Positions 43,843-51,517 of a DNA stretch of 64,000 nucleotides are shown one piece after another; position 1 is the stretch's first letter; each line of letters begins with the position of its first letter. The DNA is from Acerihabitans sp035013185 (GTDB taxonomy: Bacteria > Pseudomonadota > Gammaproteobacteria > Enterobacterales > Enterobacteriaceae): contig NZ_JAYGJO010000017.1 in NCBI RefSeq assembly GCF_035013185.1, positions 47,584 to 111,583 on the forward strand, written 5' to 3'. The notes beneath the pieces were generated by a model, which did no database searches, was not told the origin of the DNA, and was given only the letters and a program-made list of their open reading frames with translations. A program made the position numbers and the translations under genes.

Positions 43843-44637
43843 TTAAAGACCGCTGAACCAATTATACCCCTGATCTTCCCAATATCCCCCCGGATAGGTG
43901 TTGCTGACCGAGATGGCGACAATATGCTTGGCATTTTTAAAACCCAGCTTGGTGGGCAGGCGCAAACGCAGTGGAAAACCGTAAGGATCCGGCAAGGTTT
44001 TACCGCTAAAGTCCAACGCCAGCGTGGTTTGCGGATGCAACGCGGTGGCCATATCAATGCTCGAATAGTAGCGATCGGCACAGCGAAAACCGACAAAGGC
44101 AGCGTGAAGGTCTGCGCCTATGTGCTGTAAAAAGATCCTGAGCGGTACCCCACTCCACTGACCAATGGCGCTCCAGCCTTCAATGCAAATCAGTCGGGTA
44201 ATTTGACTTTGTTGTGGCAGTGCCCGCAGTTTCTCCAGAGTCCAGGGCTGTTTGTCGGCAACCCGGCCAGAGACGTCCAGGCGGTAGCTCGACAAATCAA
44301 TCTCCGGCACATTATCTTCTGGGTAAAAGGCATTGAATGGAAACGGATGGGTTATCTGATCGGCCGCGTAGGTCTGCGCCAACCGTTGCCCCCCGAACAA
44401 CCACCCCTGAACCCGATCATTCCAACGGGACATGGCCCAAAGCACTTTGTCCACCTGGTCGCCGTCTTGCATATTGCAACCACTCAGCAGGGTCAAGGCA
44501 CCGAGCGTCAGGCCGGAGCGCAACAGTAAACGGCGTTGCAATCGATGCAACTGCTTTTGCTGTGCAGGTTCCAGTTGAAGTTGGGCTCGTCCTGACGTCG
44601 GGTGATCTCCGTTGGGATTCTTGTTAAACTCAGTCAT
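43843..44637 (-). CDS. Exported molybdopterin-dependent oxidoreductase
   Basis: The 264-residue protein of the sulphite-oxidase/MsrP (YedY) fold has an N-terminal RRLLLRSG twin-arginine-like motif followed by LTLLSGC, a possible lipobox, so export to the periplasmic side is likely. The Mo-ligand Cys lies in RLICIEGWSAIGQWSGVPL. Later blocks GFRCADRYYSS, DPYGFPLRLRLPTKLGFKNAKHI and GYWEDQGYNW fit the family. It overlaps the cytochrome b gene by 8 bp. By analogy to MsrPQ it receives electrons from that partner; the substrate is unknown. ATG 44637 fits the overlap better than upstream 44667. Confidence 0.87.
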   Translation of the reverse strand: MTEFNKNPNGDHPTSGRAQLQLEPAQQKQLHRLQRRLLLRSGLTLGALTLLSGCNMQDGDQVDKVLWAMSRWNDRVQGWLFGGQRLAQTYAADQITHPFPFNAFYPEDNVPEIDLSSYRLDVSGRVADKQPWTLEKLRALPQQSQITRLICIEGWSAIGQWSGVPLRIFLQHIGADLHAAFVGFRCADRYYSSIDMATALHPQTTLALDFSGKTLPDPYGFPLRLRLPTKLGFKNAKHIVAISVSNTYPGGYWEDQGYNWFSGL

Positions 44638-45280
44638 GATTGATTTCCTGCCGTCCACGCGTCGCATTCGGCTTCACGGATCCAGTGATCATGGGCAGCA
44701 AGGTCGAGGGAACCATGATCACCATCGCCACATGCACGATGACAAACAGTCCTATGCCGGACATGGCGAAAAAATGGACATACCGTGCCCGATCAAATCC
44801 GCCAAATACCCTCACCAAATAGGATAGCTGCACCGGTTTCCAGATTGACAAACCGGACAGAACCAGCACCAGGCCACACAGTAACACCGACAGATAAAGC
44901 GCCTTTTGCACCGCGTTATACTGCCCAAGCCGGTGTGTTAAACGCAGCGTCAAAGCAAGTTTGGTATCCACCAGCAGCGAACGTGGCGTCACAGGTAAAA
45001 AATCGTGGCGAAAATGGCCGCTGCACAGTCCCCACAACAGATAAAGCAGACCATTGGCCGCCAAGGCCCACATTACCGCCAAATGCCAGGCAATCGCCCC
45101 ACCTAACCAGCCTCCGAGCGTCAGTGCAGGCGGGAAAGTGAAGCCAAACAGTGGCGACGCATTATAAATTCCCCACCCGCTCATCAACATCGCACCGATA
45201 ATGGGCACGTTTAACCAGTGCATAATCCGCACCGGCGCGCGATGAATTCGGATGTTAGGCAACCCGGCGGACTTTCCCAC
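44630..45280 (-). CDS. Cytochrome b561-type membrane subunit
   Basis: The protein has four hydrophobic helices and haem-ligand histidines in IMHWLN, AWHLAVMW, and the paired RYVHFFAMSGIGLFVIVHVAMV, as in di-haem b561/formate dehydrogenase gamma-like subunits. It probably feeds electrons from quinol to the overlapping molybdopterin enzyme. I start it at GTG 45280 (216 residues), where the consensus protein begins and a GGAGG-like ribosome site exists. The frame stays open upstream through eight 15-bp repeats, so a longer form starting at GTG 45388 with V-H-x-G-x repeats is possible. Confidence 0.82.
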   Translation of the reverse strand: MGKSAGLPNIRIHRAPVRIMHWLNVPIIGAMLMSGWGIYNASPLFGFTFPPALTLGGWLGGAIAWHLAVMWALAANGLLYLLWGLCSGHFRHDFLPVTPRSLLVDTKLALTLRLTHRLGQYNAVQKALYLSVLLCGLVLVLSGLSIWKPVQLSYLVRVFGGFDRARYVHFFAMSGIGLFVIVHVAMVIMVPSTLLPMITGSVKPNATRGRQEINHD

Positions 45281-45400
45281 AAGACCTCCATAAACTCGAC
45301 CTTCGTGAACGACACCTACGTGAACAACCGCTATCTGAACAACATCTTCGTGAACCCTACCTGCATAAACTACGCCTTGGCATACCACGCCTCGGTGAAC
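45281..45400. repeat. Eight tandem 15-bp repeats at the cytochrome b start
   Basis: Eight exactly 15-bp units fill this interval. The plus-strand consensus is NNNNCCTNCGTGAAC; the minus strand reads GTTCACGNAGGNNNN. The array ends at the GTG start of the cytochrome b gene and stays in frame with it, encoding V-(H/Y)-x-G-x pentads on the minus strand and V-N-x-x-(Y/F) pentads on the plus. Each unit carries a ribosome-site-like AGG. No stop codon interrupts it. Confidence 0.9.
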
Positions 45401-45462
45401 CGACCAAAGATCCCGTGGGTATCCTCGGCCGGGATGGCAATATCACCTCAAGCCGGATGGGC

Positions 45463-46089
45463 TTACATTGGCGGTATGGTACCGTTGACGCCGACAATCA
45501 TCCGCCCCGCAACGACAGGCTTAGTGGTGCCGGCGTCCGGGAATATAATGACATGGGCACCCGTTTTAAGCAGCGATTTGTCTCCAGGTGACAACGTCAC
45601 AATTGGCACATCATCCGGCACGACCACTTTTTTCTCACCATTTTGATACTTAACAGTCATCGTCCTGCCATTCGCATTCACCAACTGCCCCACCGTACCG
45701 TTGGTCATGGTGCCAACCTTGCCATCGGCACCTTGCCAGGGTCTGAATCCTTCACCCGAGCCACGCAGCGCCGGGTCAAACACATGAACCTCCAGCGCCT
45801 TTAGCGTGCCATCCGGCTGAGGCGCCGCCGCAGTACCAATAAAACTGTCGGGTTTGATATCGCTTATTTTACCCTGCGCCACAGCGACAAAGCCGGTTTT
45901 GCTGGTCACTGTCACCTCATGTTTCGCCCCTTTTCGATCGGTTACCTGTAGCTGATCGCCACTCATCTCGGTTAAGGTGCCACGCAAGATGCCCATTGGT
46001 TTGACCGGTGCCTCTGCCGCCATCACCGCAAAACTACCCAACGTTAGGGCTCCCAATAAGATACCTGTTAACATCTTTTGTCTGGTCAT
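45463..46089 (-). CDS. Predicted periplasmic protein, beta-rich (DUF5666-like)
   Basis: The 208-residue precursor has a signal peptide (MTRQKMLTGILLGALTLGSFAVMAAEA). It carries two similar beta-rich parts, around GILRGTLTEMSGDQLQVTDRKG and GTVGQLVNANGRTMTVKYQNG, each of the G-x-V-x-x-(s/n)G-x-x-h-x-V-x-x-x-(d/n)G pattern of DUF5666-type domains. I do not recognise a function. It leads the leftward group with cytochrome b and the molybdopterin enzyme, and is divergent from the two-component system. ATG 46089 has AGGAG upstream; the frame is open to 46140. Confidence 0.75.
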   Translation of the reverse strand: MTRQKMLTGILLGALTLGSFAVMAAEAPVKPMGILRGTLTEMSGDQLQVTDRKGAKHEVTVTSKTGFVAVAQGKISDIKPDSFIGTAAAPQPDGTLKALEVHVFDPALRGSGEGFRPWQGADGKVGTMTNGTVGQLVNANGRTMTVKYQNGEKKVVVPDDVPIVTLSPGDKSLLKTGAHVIIFPDAGTTKPVVAGRMIVGVNGTIPPM

Positions 46090-46216
46090 TTTCGCTCCTG
46101 TTATCAGTCTGGCCGAACGCCTTGGCGCCGGATACAACACCTATACAATGTCGCGCTACCCTTAATCGTGGTTAACATCATTAGCTTGGCAAACCTACCC
46201 GCTCCCCTAGATGACC

Positions 46217-46242
46217 ATTTGATGACAATATTGTCATCAAAT
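46217..46242. promoter_or_regulatory. 26-bp perfect palindrome, CusR-type operator
   Basis: The half-site ATTTGATGACAAT is followed by its exact reverse complement. The core TGACAATATTGTCA matches the CusR/CopR-type box TGACAA-N2-TTGTCA. It lies between divergent genes, 128 bp from the leftward secreted-protein gene and 96 bp from the response-regulator gene, so one dimer site could serve both. Confidence 0.85.
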
Positions 46243-46337
46243 AACTGAAGACGAACTGCTACACTGGCCGCTTGGCTGACATGGGCTAATGATAAACGGC
46301 CTGGATTGCCAAGTGTGGAACGACGAGGACCCCGTGG

Positions 46338-47009
46338 ATGCGTATATTGATAGTAGAAGATGATCACAGTACCGGAGAATATTTGCGCAAAGGACTGGGT
46401 GAAGCGGGCTATGGCGTGGATTTGGCTCGCAGCGGTACCGACGGGCTGTTTATGGCGCTGGAACATTCCTATGCTCTGATCGTACTGGATGTCATGCTGC
46501 CGGGGCTGGACGGCTGGCAGCTTATGGAAATTATTCGTAAAAAAAGCGATGTGCCCGTATTATTTCTAACCGCGCGCGACGGGGTGCAGGATCGGATCCA
46601 TGGCCTCGAATTAGGCGCGGATGACTATCTGATAAAACCCTTTTCATTTACCGAGTTGGTATTGCGTATTCGCACCCTGCTCCGGCGCGGCGTCACCCGC
46701 GAAGAAAATGATTATTGGCTGGCAGATCTGCATATTGATGTATTACGACGCAAAGTGACCCGGCGAGATCTGGCTATTGTACTCACCAACAAAGAGTTTG
46801 CCCTGCTCGCGCTGTTTGTTCAGCGCCAAGGGGAGGTGTTATCCCGTACCCAGATCGCATCCCAAGTGTGGGATATGAATTTTGATAGTGATACCAACGT
46901 GGTTGATGTCGCGGTTAAACGCCTGCGCGCCAAGGTAGACCGTCCATTTGAGTTAAAATTGATCCATACGGTACGCGGTATCGGTTATGTCTGCGAGCCC
47001 CGGCAATGA
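46338..47009 (+). CDS. OmpR-family response regulator (CusR/HprR-like)
   Basis: The 223-residue regulator has receiver acidic residues EDD, phosphoacceptor D51 in VLDVMLPG, K in LIKPFSF, and an OmpR winged helix with LTNKEFALLALF and VDVAVKRLRAKVD. It belongs to the heavy-metal/redox group with CusR, PcoR and HprR. E. coli HprR sits beside msrPQ (yedYZ), and here the regulator sits beside a similar molybdopterin/cytochrome pair, which suggests control of that pair. It overlaps its kinase gene by 4 bp. Confidence 0.9.
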   Translation: MRILIVEDDHSTGEYLRKGLGEAGYGVDLARSGTDGLFMALEHSYALIVLDVMLPGLDGWQLMEIIRKKSDVPVLFLTARDGVQDRIHGLELGADDYLIKPFSFTELVLRIRTLLRRGVTREENDYWLADLHIDVLRRKVTRRDLAIVLTNKEFALLALFVQRQGEVLSRTQIASQVWDMNFDSDTNVVDVAVKRLRAKVDRPFELKLIHTVRGIGYVCEPRQ

Positions 47010-48433
47010 AAGCGCCGCACATGCCATTGCTTTCACTGACACTCCGTTCAGCGCTGCTGTTCGCCGCCGTTGCGGCACTCGTGGTCAGCATCGTGGGGTT
47101 TTACCTGTACGGTGACATCGCCCATTCCATGCGGCGTGAGGCCGGCATACACACCTCCGGTCGGGTAGAGTATTTCCGCAATTTGCTCACTAATCAGTTT
47201 CCCTTATCCAGACTCAGTGAAAACCCACACTTATTTGAAAATATGCTGGGCAACGAGTGGGACATTCTGATTTTCCAGCGGCCCGGGCAACCCCCTTTAA
47301 TTAACGTCAATCCACGCGGTTATGTCTTGCCCACCGTCACGCCGGTGGCGGTGGGTCAGCCCCTAAACCTGTCAACCGTCCACCTGGCGATGACCCCCGA
47401 CGGCATACCGATCCGTTTTGTCAGCGCATTGGTGGATAATGATGACCGGGAAACAATACAAATTACCGCCGGTCACCTGATGCTCAACGAGACCCGGATG
47501 TTGGAACAATACCGTTATCGCATTATCGAGGCGACGATTGGCGCGTTTATACTCATAGCCGTAATGGGATATTTGGTGTTGCGTCAAGGTCTCAAGCCCT
47601 TGCGTCGCATGGCGGCCCAAGCCCGTGGCATTCATCCCGATACGCTTGACACCCGGCTATCGGAACAGGGCGCGCCCCCCGAACTGCACCAGCTTATCGG
47701 CTCATTTAACCAGATGCTCGATCGGCTGGCTGACGGTTATCAGCGTTTAAGTCAATTCTCGGCCGATTTAGCCCATGAAATACGTACGCCGATCAATGCG
47801 CTGATGGGGCATTGCCAAGTGGCGCTGTATCAACAGCGTCCAGCGCGGGAGTACAAGAGCGTACTGGTGCGCAACAGCGAAGAGCTGGAGCGCATATCAC
47901 GCCTGGTGGAAAATATCCTGTTTCTGGCACGGGCCGGGGAAGCACACTCGGCGATTACACCGACGTTGTTATCACTTAACGCCGAGCTCACAAAGGTAGC
48001 GGACTATTTTGAAGGTTTGGCCGAAGAGCGCGAACTGTTATTGGATTGCCAAGGCCACGGTCAAGTATGGGCAGATGCCATACTATTACGCAGAGCACTC
48101 AGCAATTTAGTGGATAACGCCATCCGATATGCCAATCAACATAGCCAGATTATCCTGCGCGGCCGTCGTACCGCCGGCGGTTGGCTTATCGAGGTGACGA
48201 ACCAGGGACCGGTCATTCCGCCACCAAGTATGGCCAGATTATTCGACCGTTTTTACCGGGCCGATAATGCTCGCACCCGTAGCGGTAATTCCACCGGTTT
48301 AGGTTTGTCTATTGTCCAGGCGATTATGACGCTGCATCAAGGCCATGCAACGGCCCGTTGCGATGCCGACGGCACCTTGTGTTTCAGCCTTTATTTTCCC
48401 GATTGTCCCTCGCAAACGTGCCCCGCGGCGTAG
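47006..48433 (+). CDS. Heavy-metal/redox sensor histidine kinase (CusS/HprS-like)
   Basis: The 475-residue membrane kinase has TM1 (about residues 10-30), a periplasmic domain to about 170, TM2 (about 175-195), HAMP, an H-box FSADLAHEIRTPINALMGH, an N-box LSNLVDNAIRYAN and G-box NSTGLGLSIVQAIM. Layout and length match CusS/HprS. The periplasmic sensor lacks an evident His/Met-rich copper cluster, which leans toward a redox signal, but this is a weak argument. It is the cognate partner of the upstream regulator. Confidence 0.9.
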   Translation: MKAPHMPLLSLTLRSALLFAAVAALVVSIVGFYLYGDIAHSMRREAGIHTSGRVEYFRNLLTNQFPLSRLSENPHLFENMLGNEWDILIFQRPGQPPLINVNPRGYVLPTVTPVAVGQPLNLSTVHLAMTPDGIPIRFVSALVDNDDRETIQITAGHLMLNETRMLEQYRYRIIEATIGAFILIAVMGYLVLRQGLKPLRRMAAQARGIHPDTLDTRLSEQGAPPELHQLIGSFNQMLDRLADGYQRLSQFSADLAHEIRTPINALMGHCQVALYQQRPAREYKSVLVRNSEELERISRLVENILFLARAGEAHSAITPTLLSLNAELTKVADYFEGLAEERELLLDCQGHGQVWADAILLRRALSNLVDNAIRYANQHSQIILRGRRTAGGWLIEVTNQGPVIPPPSMARLFDRFYRADNARTRSGNSTGLGLSIVQAIMTLHQGHATARCDADGTLCFSLYFPDCPSQTCPAA

Positions 48434-48579
48434 CACTATATTAATGGCCGTGTGGGCCACTACTCCTCCCCCCTCGAGACATCAACGGTATTTTATCCCA
48501 TCAACCTAAGACAATAAGGTTCGGGTATAGCGAAATAATCATTAGTAAAATCCATACACATTTCCACATGTTCCCGGTA

Positions 48580-48624
48580 CCGTCATTTTGCTGCCATGTC
48601 ACTGTAATGAAAGCTGCTTATGTT
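48580..48624 (+). promoter_or_regulatory. Three-repeat Pho box and promoter for olsF
   Basis: Three consecutive 11-bp units start CCGTCAT (48580), CTGCCAT (48591) and CTGTAAT (48602), each 6 of 7 to the PhoB repeat CTGTCAT with exact 11-bp phasing. A -10-like TATGTT follows at 48619-48624, at the usual distance. The olsF-like ATG is 30 bp further. Phosphate-starvation control by PhoB is strongly suggested. Confidence 0.8.
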
Positions 48625-48639
48625 CAGGTTAACGTGAAT

Positions 48640-48652
48640 AGAGGAGACCTCT
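48640..48652 (+). promoter_or_regulatory. Ribosome-site hairpin of olsF
   Basis: AGAGG-AGA-CCTCT is a perfect 5-bp inverted repeat that includes the AGGAGA ribosome site and ends one base before the ATG. Pairing would hide the ribosome site. Confidence 0.45.
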
Positions 48653-48653
48653 T

Positions 48654-50447
48654 ATGTTTGACATGGATGCGGTGCTTACCAGTCTTAACCCCCAGCATAA
48701 AACGACACATTGGCAGTTAAGCATGTTAAAAATGTTGTTCCATGAGCAGGAGTTTCAGCAGTTAGCACAAGAGAATCGCCACATGAAGGGACTCGACATG
48801 GTGGAACGGGTTCTCGATCACTTCAACCTCCAATGCGAACTTACCGAACGCGATTTAGAGCAAATTCCGAGTTATGGTCCGGTGGTGGTCATTGCCAACC
48901 ACCCTATTGGTACCTTAGACGGGCTGGCACTGTTACACGCAGTCTCGCTGGTACGTTCTGATGTCAAAGTGATGGCGAACCGCCTACTGTCGAACGTGGC
49001 ATCATTGAGTAGTTTGATGATCCCGGTGGATAATATGGGCAATCGCACCCGACGTTCTCAGATCACCACGATGCAGGATCACCTCGAAAATCAAGGTGTA
49101 TTGATTGTATTCCCTGCCGGTGAGGTATCCAGGCTGAGTACCAAAGGTATTCGCGACGGACATTGGCATACTGGATTTATCCGCATGGCGGCCAAATTTC
49201 GCGCTCCTATTTTGCCGGTTCATATCAGCGGCAACAACAGCATGCTGTTCTACTTATGCTCCATGCTTTACCGCCCGCTGTCCTCGTTATTATTAGTTCG
49301 TGAAATGTTCCACCAGCGAGGCAACCGCCTCAAATTACATATCGGCGCCCGTATTCCTTACGCCAATTGGCACGACGGGCACACCAGCGTCAACGAGTTA
49401 GCCGAACGATTTCGTCGTCATGTCTACCGTATCGGGCTGCAGAAAAAAGGATTATTTCAAACCGAATCGTCCATTGCCCGAGCCGAAGACCGAGCCGTAC
49501 TCAAGCGGGCGCTATCCGCCAGTGAAATACTGGGCCAGACGCCGGATGGCAAAATTATCTATTTGTACCAACGCCACGGCGAAGATTATGTCCCGATATT
49601 ACGTGAGTTGGGACGGCTGCGGGAAATTGCTTTTCGTGCCGTCGGTGAAGGTAGTGGCCGACGCCGTGATCTCGATAGCTTCGACGATGATTATTATCAT
49701 CTGGTCCTGTGGGACCCTAATGAACTGCAAATCATCGGGGCATACCGTTTTATTCCCACCGCCGCGCGCATTAAACAAAAAGGCATGGAAGGTATTTACA
49801 GCCATAGTCTGTTTCATTATGGACATGATATGGATGATATTCTCAACGAGGGCATCGAGTTGGGACGGAGTTTTATTCAGCCGGCATACTGGGGAAAACG
49901 TGGGTTGGATTATCTGTGGTTAGGCATTGGCGCCTATTTGGCAAAATATCCGCAATACCGTTACCTCTTTGGACCCGTGTCGATTTCCGGCGGCTTACCC
50001 CTTGCTGTACGAGATTTATTGGTCGCCTTTTATCGGTTGTATTTTGCACCCTCATCGCCACTCGCCACATCACGACGGCCTTATCCGGCATCGTTACCGG
50101 ATGTACTCGCGCAATTTACCGGCAATAACTACGCAGAGGATCTGCTTAAACTCAAGCGCCTATTAAGCAATTTAGGTTTTAGCATCCCCCCTCTGTATAA
50201 GCAATATTCTGAACTGTGCGAAAACGGTGGGGTGCAATTTATTGACTTCGGTAGTGACCCCGAATTCAACAACTGTATTGACGGTCTGGTCCTGGTTGAT
50301 CTCAACCAACTCAAACCTGCCCGCTATCAACGGTATATCGGCGTGCATAAAAACACGCAGTGCGCGGCAGGGGAAACCGCCCCCGCCGCGACCGTTTTAC
50401 CGATTAACGTCGACGATGATACGACCGCGCACCTTGCCGTCCATTAA
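48654..50447 (+). CDS. olsF: Bifunctional ornithine-lipid synthase OlsF-like (acyltransferase fusion)
   Basis: The 597-residue protein joins an N-terminal LPLAT acyltransferase domain (residues about 60-270; ANHPIGTLDG with H83 and D89, and FPAGEVSR) to a C-terminal OlsB-like GNAT N-acyltransferase domain (about 295-470; IGAYRFIPT, ELGRSFIQPAYW). This is the OlsF plan described in Serratia, where one protein makes ornithine lipid from ornithine and two acyl chains. The Pho box upstream fits the replacement of phospholipid when phosphate is scarce. The 3' end overlaps the convergent acuI by 51 bp. A non-ornithine amino-acid head group cannot be ruled out. Confidence 0.85.
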   Translation: MFDMDAVLTSLNPQHKTTHWQLSMLKMLFHEQEFQQLAQENRHMKGLDMVERVLDHFNLQCELTERDLEQIPSYGPVVVIANHPIGTLDGLALLHAVSLVRSDVKVMANRLLSNVASLSSLMIPVDNMGNRTRRSQITTMQDHLENQGVLIVFPAGEVSRLSTKGIRDGHWHTGFIRMAAKFRAPILPVHISGNNSMLFYLCSMLYRPLSSLLLVREMFHQRGNRLKLHIGARIPYANWHDGHTSVNELAERFRRHVYRIGLQKKGLFQTESSIARAEDRAVLKRALSASEILGQTPDGKIIYLYQRHGEDYVPILRELGRLREIAFRAVGEGSGRRRDLDSFDDDYYHLVLWDPNELQIIGAYRFIPTAARIKQKGMEGIYSHSLFHYGHDMDDILNEGIELGRSFIQPAYWGKRGLDYLWLGIGAYLAKYPQYRYLFGPVSISGGLPLAVRDLLVAFYRLYFAPSSPLATSRRPYPASLPDVLAQFTGNNYAEDLLKLKRLLSNLGFSIPPLYKQYSELCENGGVQFIDFGSDPEFNNCIDGLVLVDLNQLKPARYQRYIGVHKNTQCAAGETAPAATVLPINVDDDTTAHLAVH

Positions 50448-51380
50448 ACGGGCAGCGGTAGCGATAACCTCATCTAGGCCGATTTCCCGGCTGATACTGG
50501 ACAGTAACTCGTCGTCTACCAACGCCGCAACGCGCCGCCAAGCCTCAATGCGATCACGCGGTGGCCGCATCACACTATCCACCCCGGCAAGGGTAATGCC
50601 ACGCAGGATAAATGGCGCGACGCTGGCCGGCAGATCCATGCCTTGCGCCAGGCCACAGGCCGCGACGGTGCCCTGATATTGCAACCCGGCGCATACATTG
50701 GCCAACGTGTGGCTGCCGACGCAATCAATCGCCGCCGCCCACTGCTCTTTGGCTAACGGGCGTCCCGGCGCATCAAGCAGGCCACGGTCGATAATCGATG
50801 TAGCGCCCAGTTGGCGCAAATGTTCGGCCTCTTCCTGACGACCGGTGGACGCTTCTACCTGGAAACCTAAACGCGTCAGGAAAGCCACCGCGAAGTTGCC
50901 GACACCGCCATTAGCCCCGGTCACCAACACCTTGCCGTGCGCCGGCGTCACGCCATTTTTTTCTAGCGCGATAACAGCCAGCATCGCGGTATAACCGGCA
51001 GTGCCAATTGCCATGGATTGCCGGTGGGTCAGCCCCTCAGGTAGCGGAATCAGCCAGTCGCCATTAAGTCGGGCCTTCTGCGCCAACCCCCCCCAGTGCT
51101 TTTCGCCCACGCCCCAGCCATTGAGCAACACACTGTCACCCGGTTTAATCGCCGGATAGTCGCTTTGTTCCACTATCCCGGCCAGATCGATTCCCGGCAC
51201 CATGGGAAACGACCGCACCACCGGGCCTTTACCGGTGATGGCCAAGCCATCTTTATAGTTCAGCGTGGAATAGGCGACGCGCACCAGCACGTTGCCCGCC
51301 GGTAACTGTGCCTCGTCCAAGGACTGGCAACCGGCGCGATAGCCGCGTTCATCTTTCTCAATCAAAATTCCGTTAAACAT
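50397..51380 (-). CDS. acuI: Acrylyl-CoA reductase AcuI/YhdH-type (zinc-independent MDR)
   Basis: The 327-residue medium-chain reductase has the family start STLNYKDGLAITGKG, PGIDLAGIV, NGWGVGEKHWGGLAQKA, and Rossmann motif TGANGGVGNFAV. These match E. coli AcuI (YhdH), an NADPH-dependent acrylyl-CoA reductase that removes this toxic intermediate. No structural zinc-binding cysteine cluster is present, as in AcuI. A GAGGTG ribosome site precedes the ATG. Its tail overlaps the convergent olsF gene. Confidence 0.93.
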   Translation of the reverse strand: MFNGILIEKDERGYRAGCQSLDEAQLPAGNVLVRVAYSTLNYKDGLAITGKGPVVRSFPMVPGIDLAGIVEQSDYPAIKPGDSVLLNGWGVGEKHWGGLAQKARLNGDWLIPLPEGLTHRQSMAIGTAGYTAMLAVIALEKNGVTPAHGKVLVTGANGGVGNFAVAFLTRLGFQVEASTGRQEEAEHLRQLGATSIIDRGLLDAPGRPLAKEQWAAAIDCVGSHTLANVCAGLQYQGTVAACGLAQGMDLPASVAPFILRGITLAGVDSVMRPPRDRIEAWRRVAALVDDELLSSISREIGLDEVIATAARLMDGKVRGRIIVDVNR

Positions 51381-51517
51381 GCCGACACCTCAACGTGATC
51401 GCTGCCAAAAATCGATCTGATATCCTGCGCCAACGGTTCAAACATCACCCGGCAGCTAGGGCGGTGTTTCGTGGTCGCCCGAAAACGCTGCTGCCAATCA
51501 AACACAATAGCACTAAA

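Noticed and set aside
45218..45646. 142-codon plus-strand frame with VNxxY/F pentads, superficially like a pentapeptide-repeat protein.
   Set aside because: It is antisense to the cytochrome and secreted-protein genes, and the pentads come from the 15-bp DNA repeat. It lacks the A(D/N)Lxx pattern of true pentapeptide proteins.
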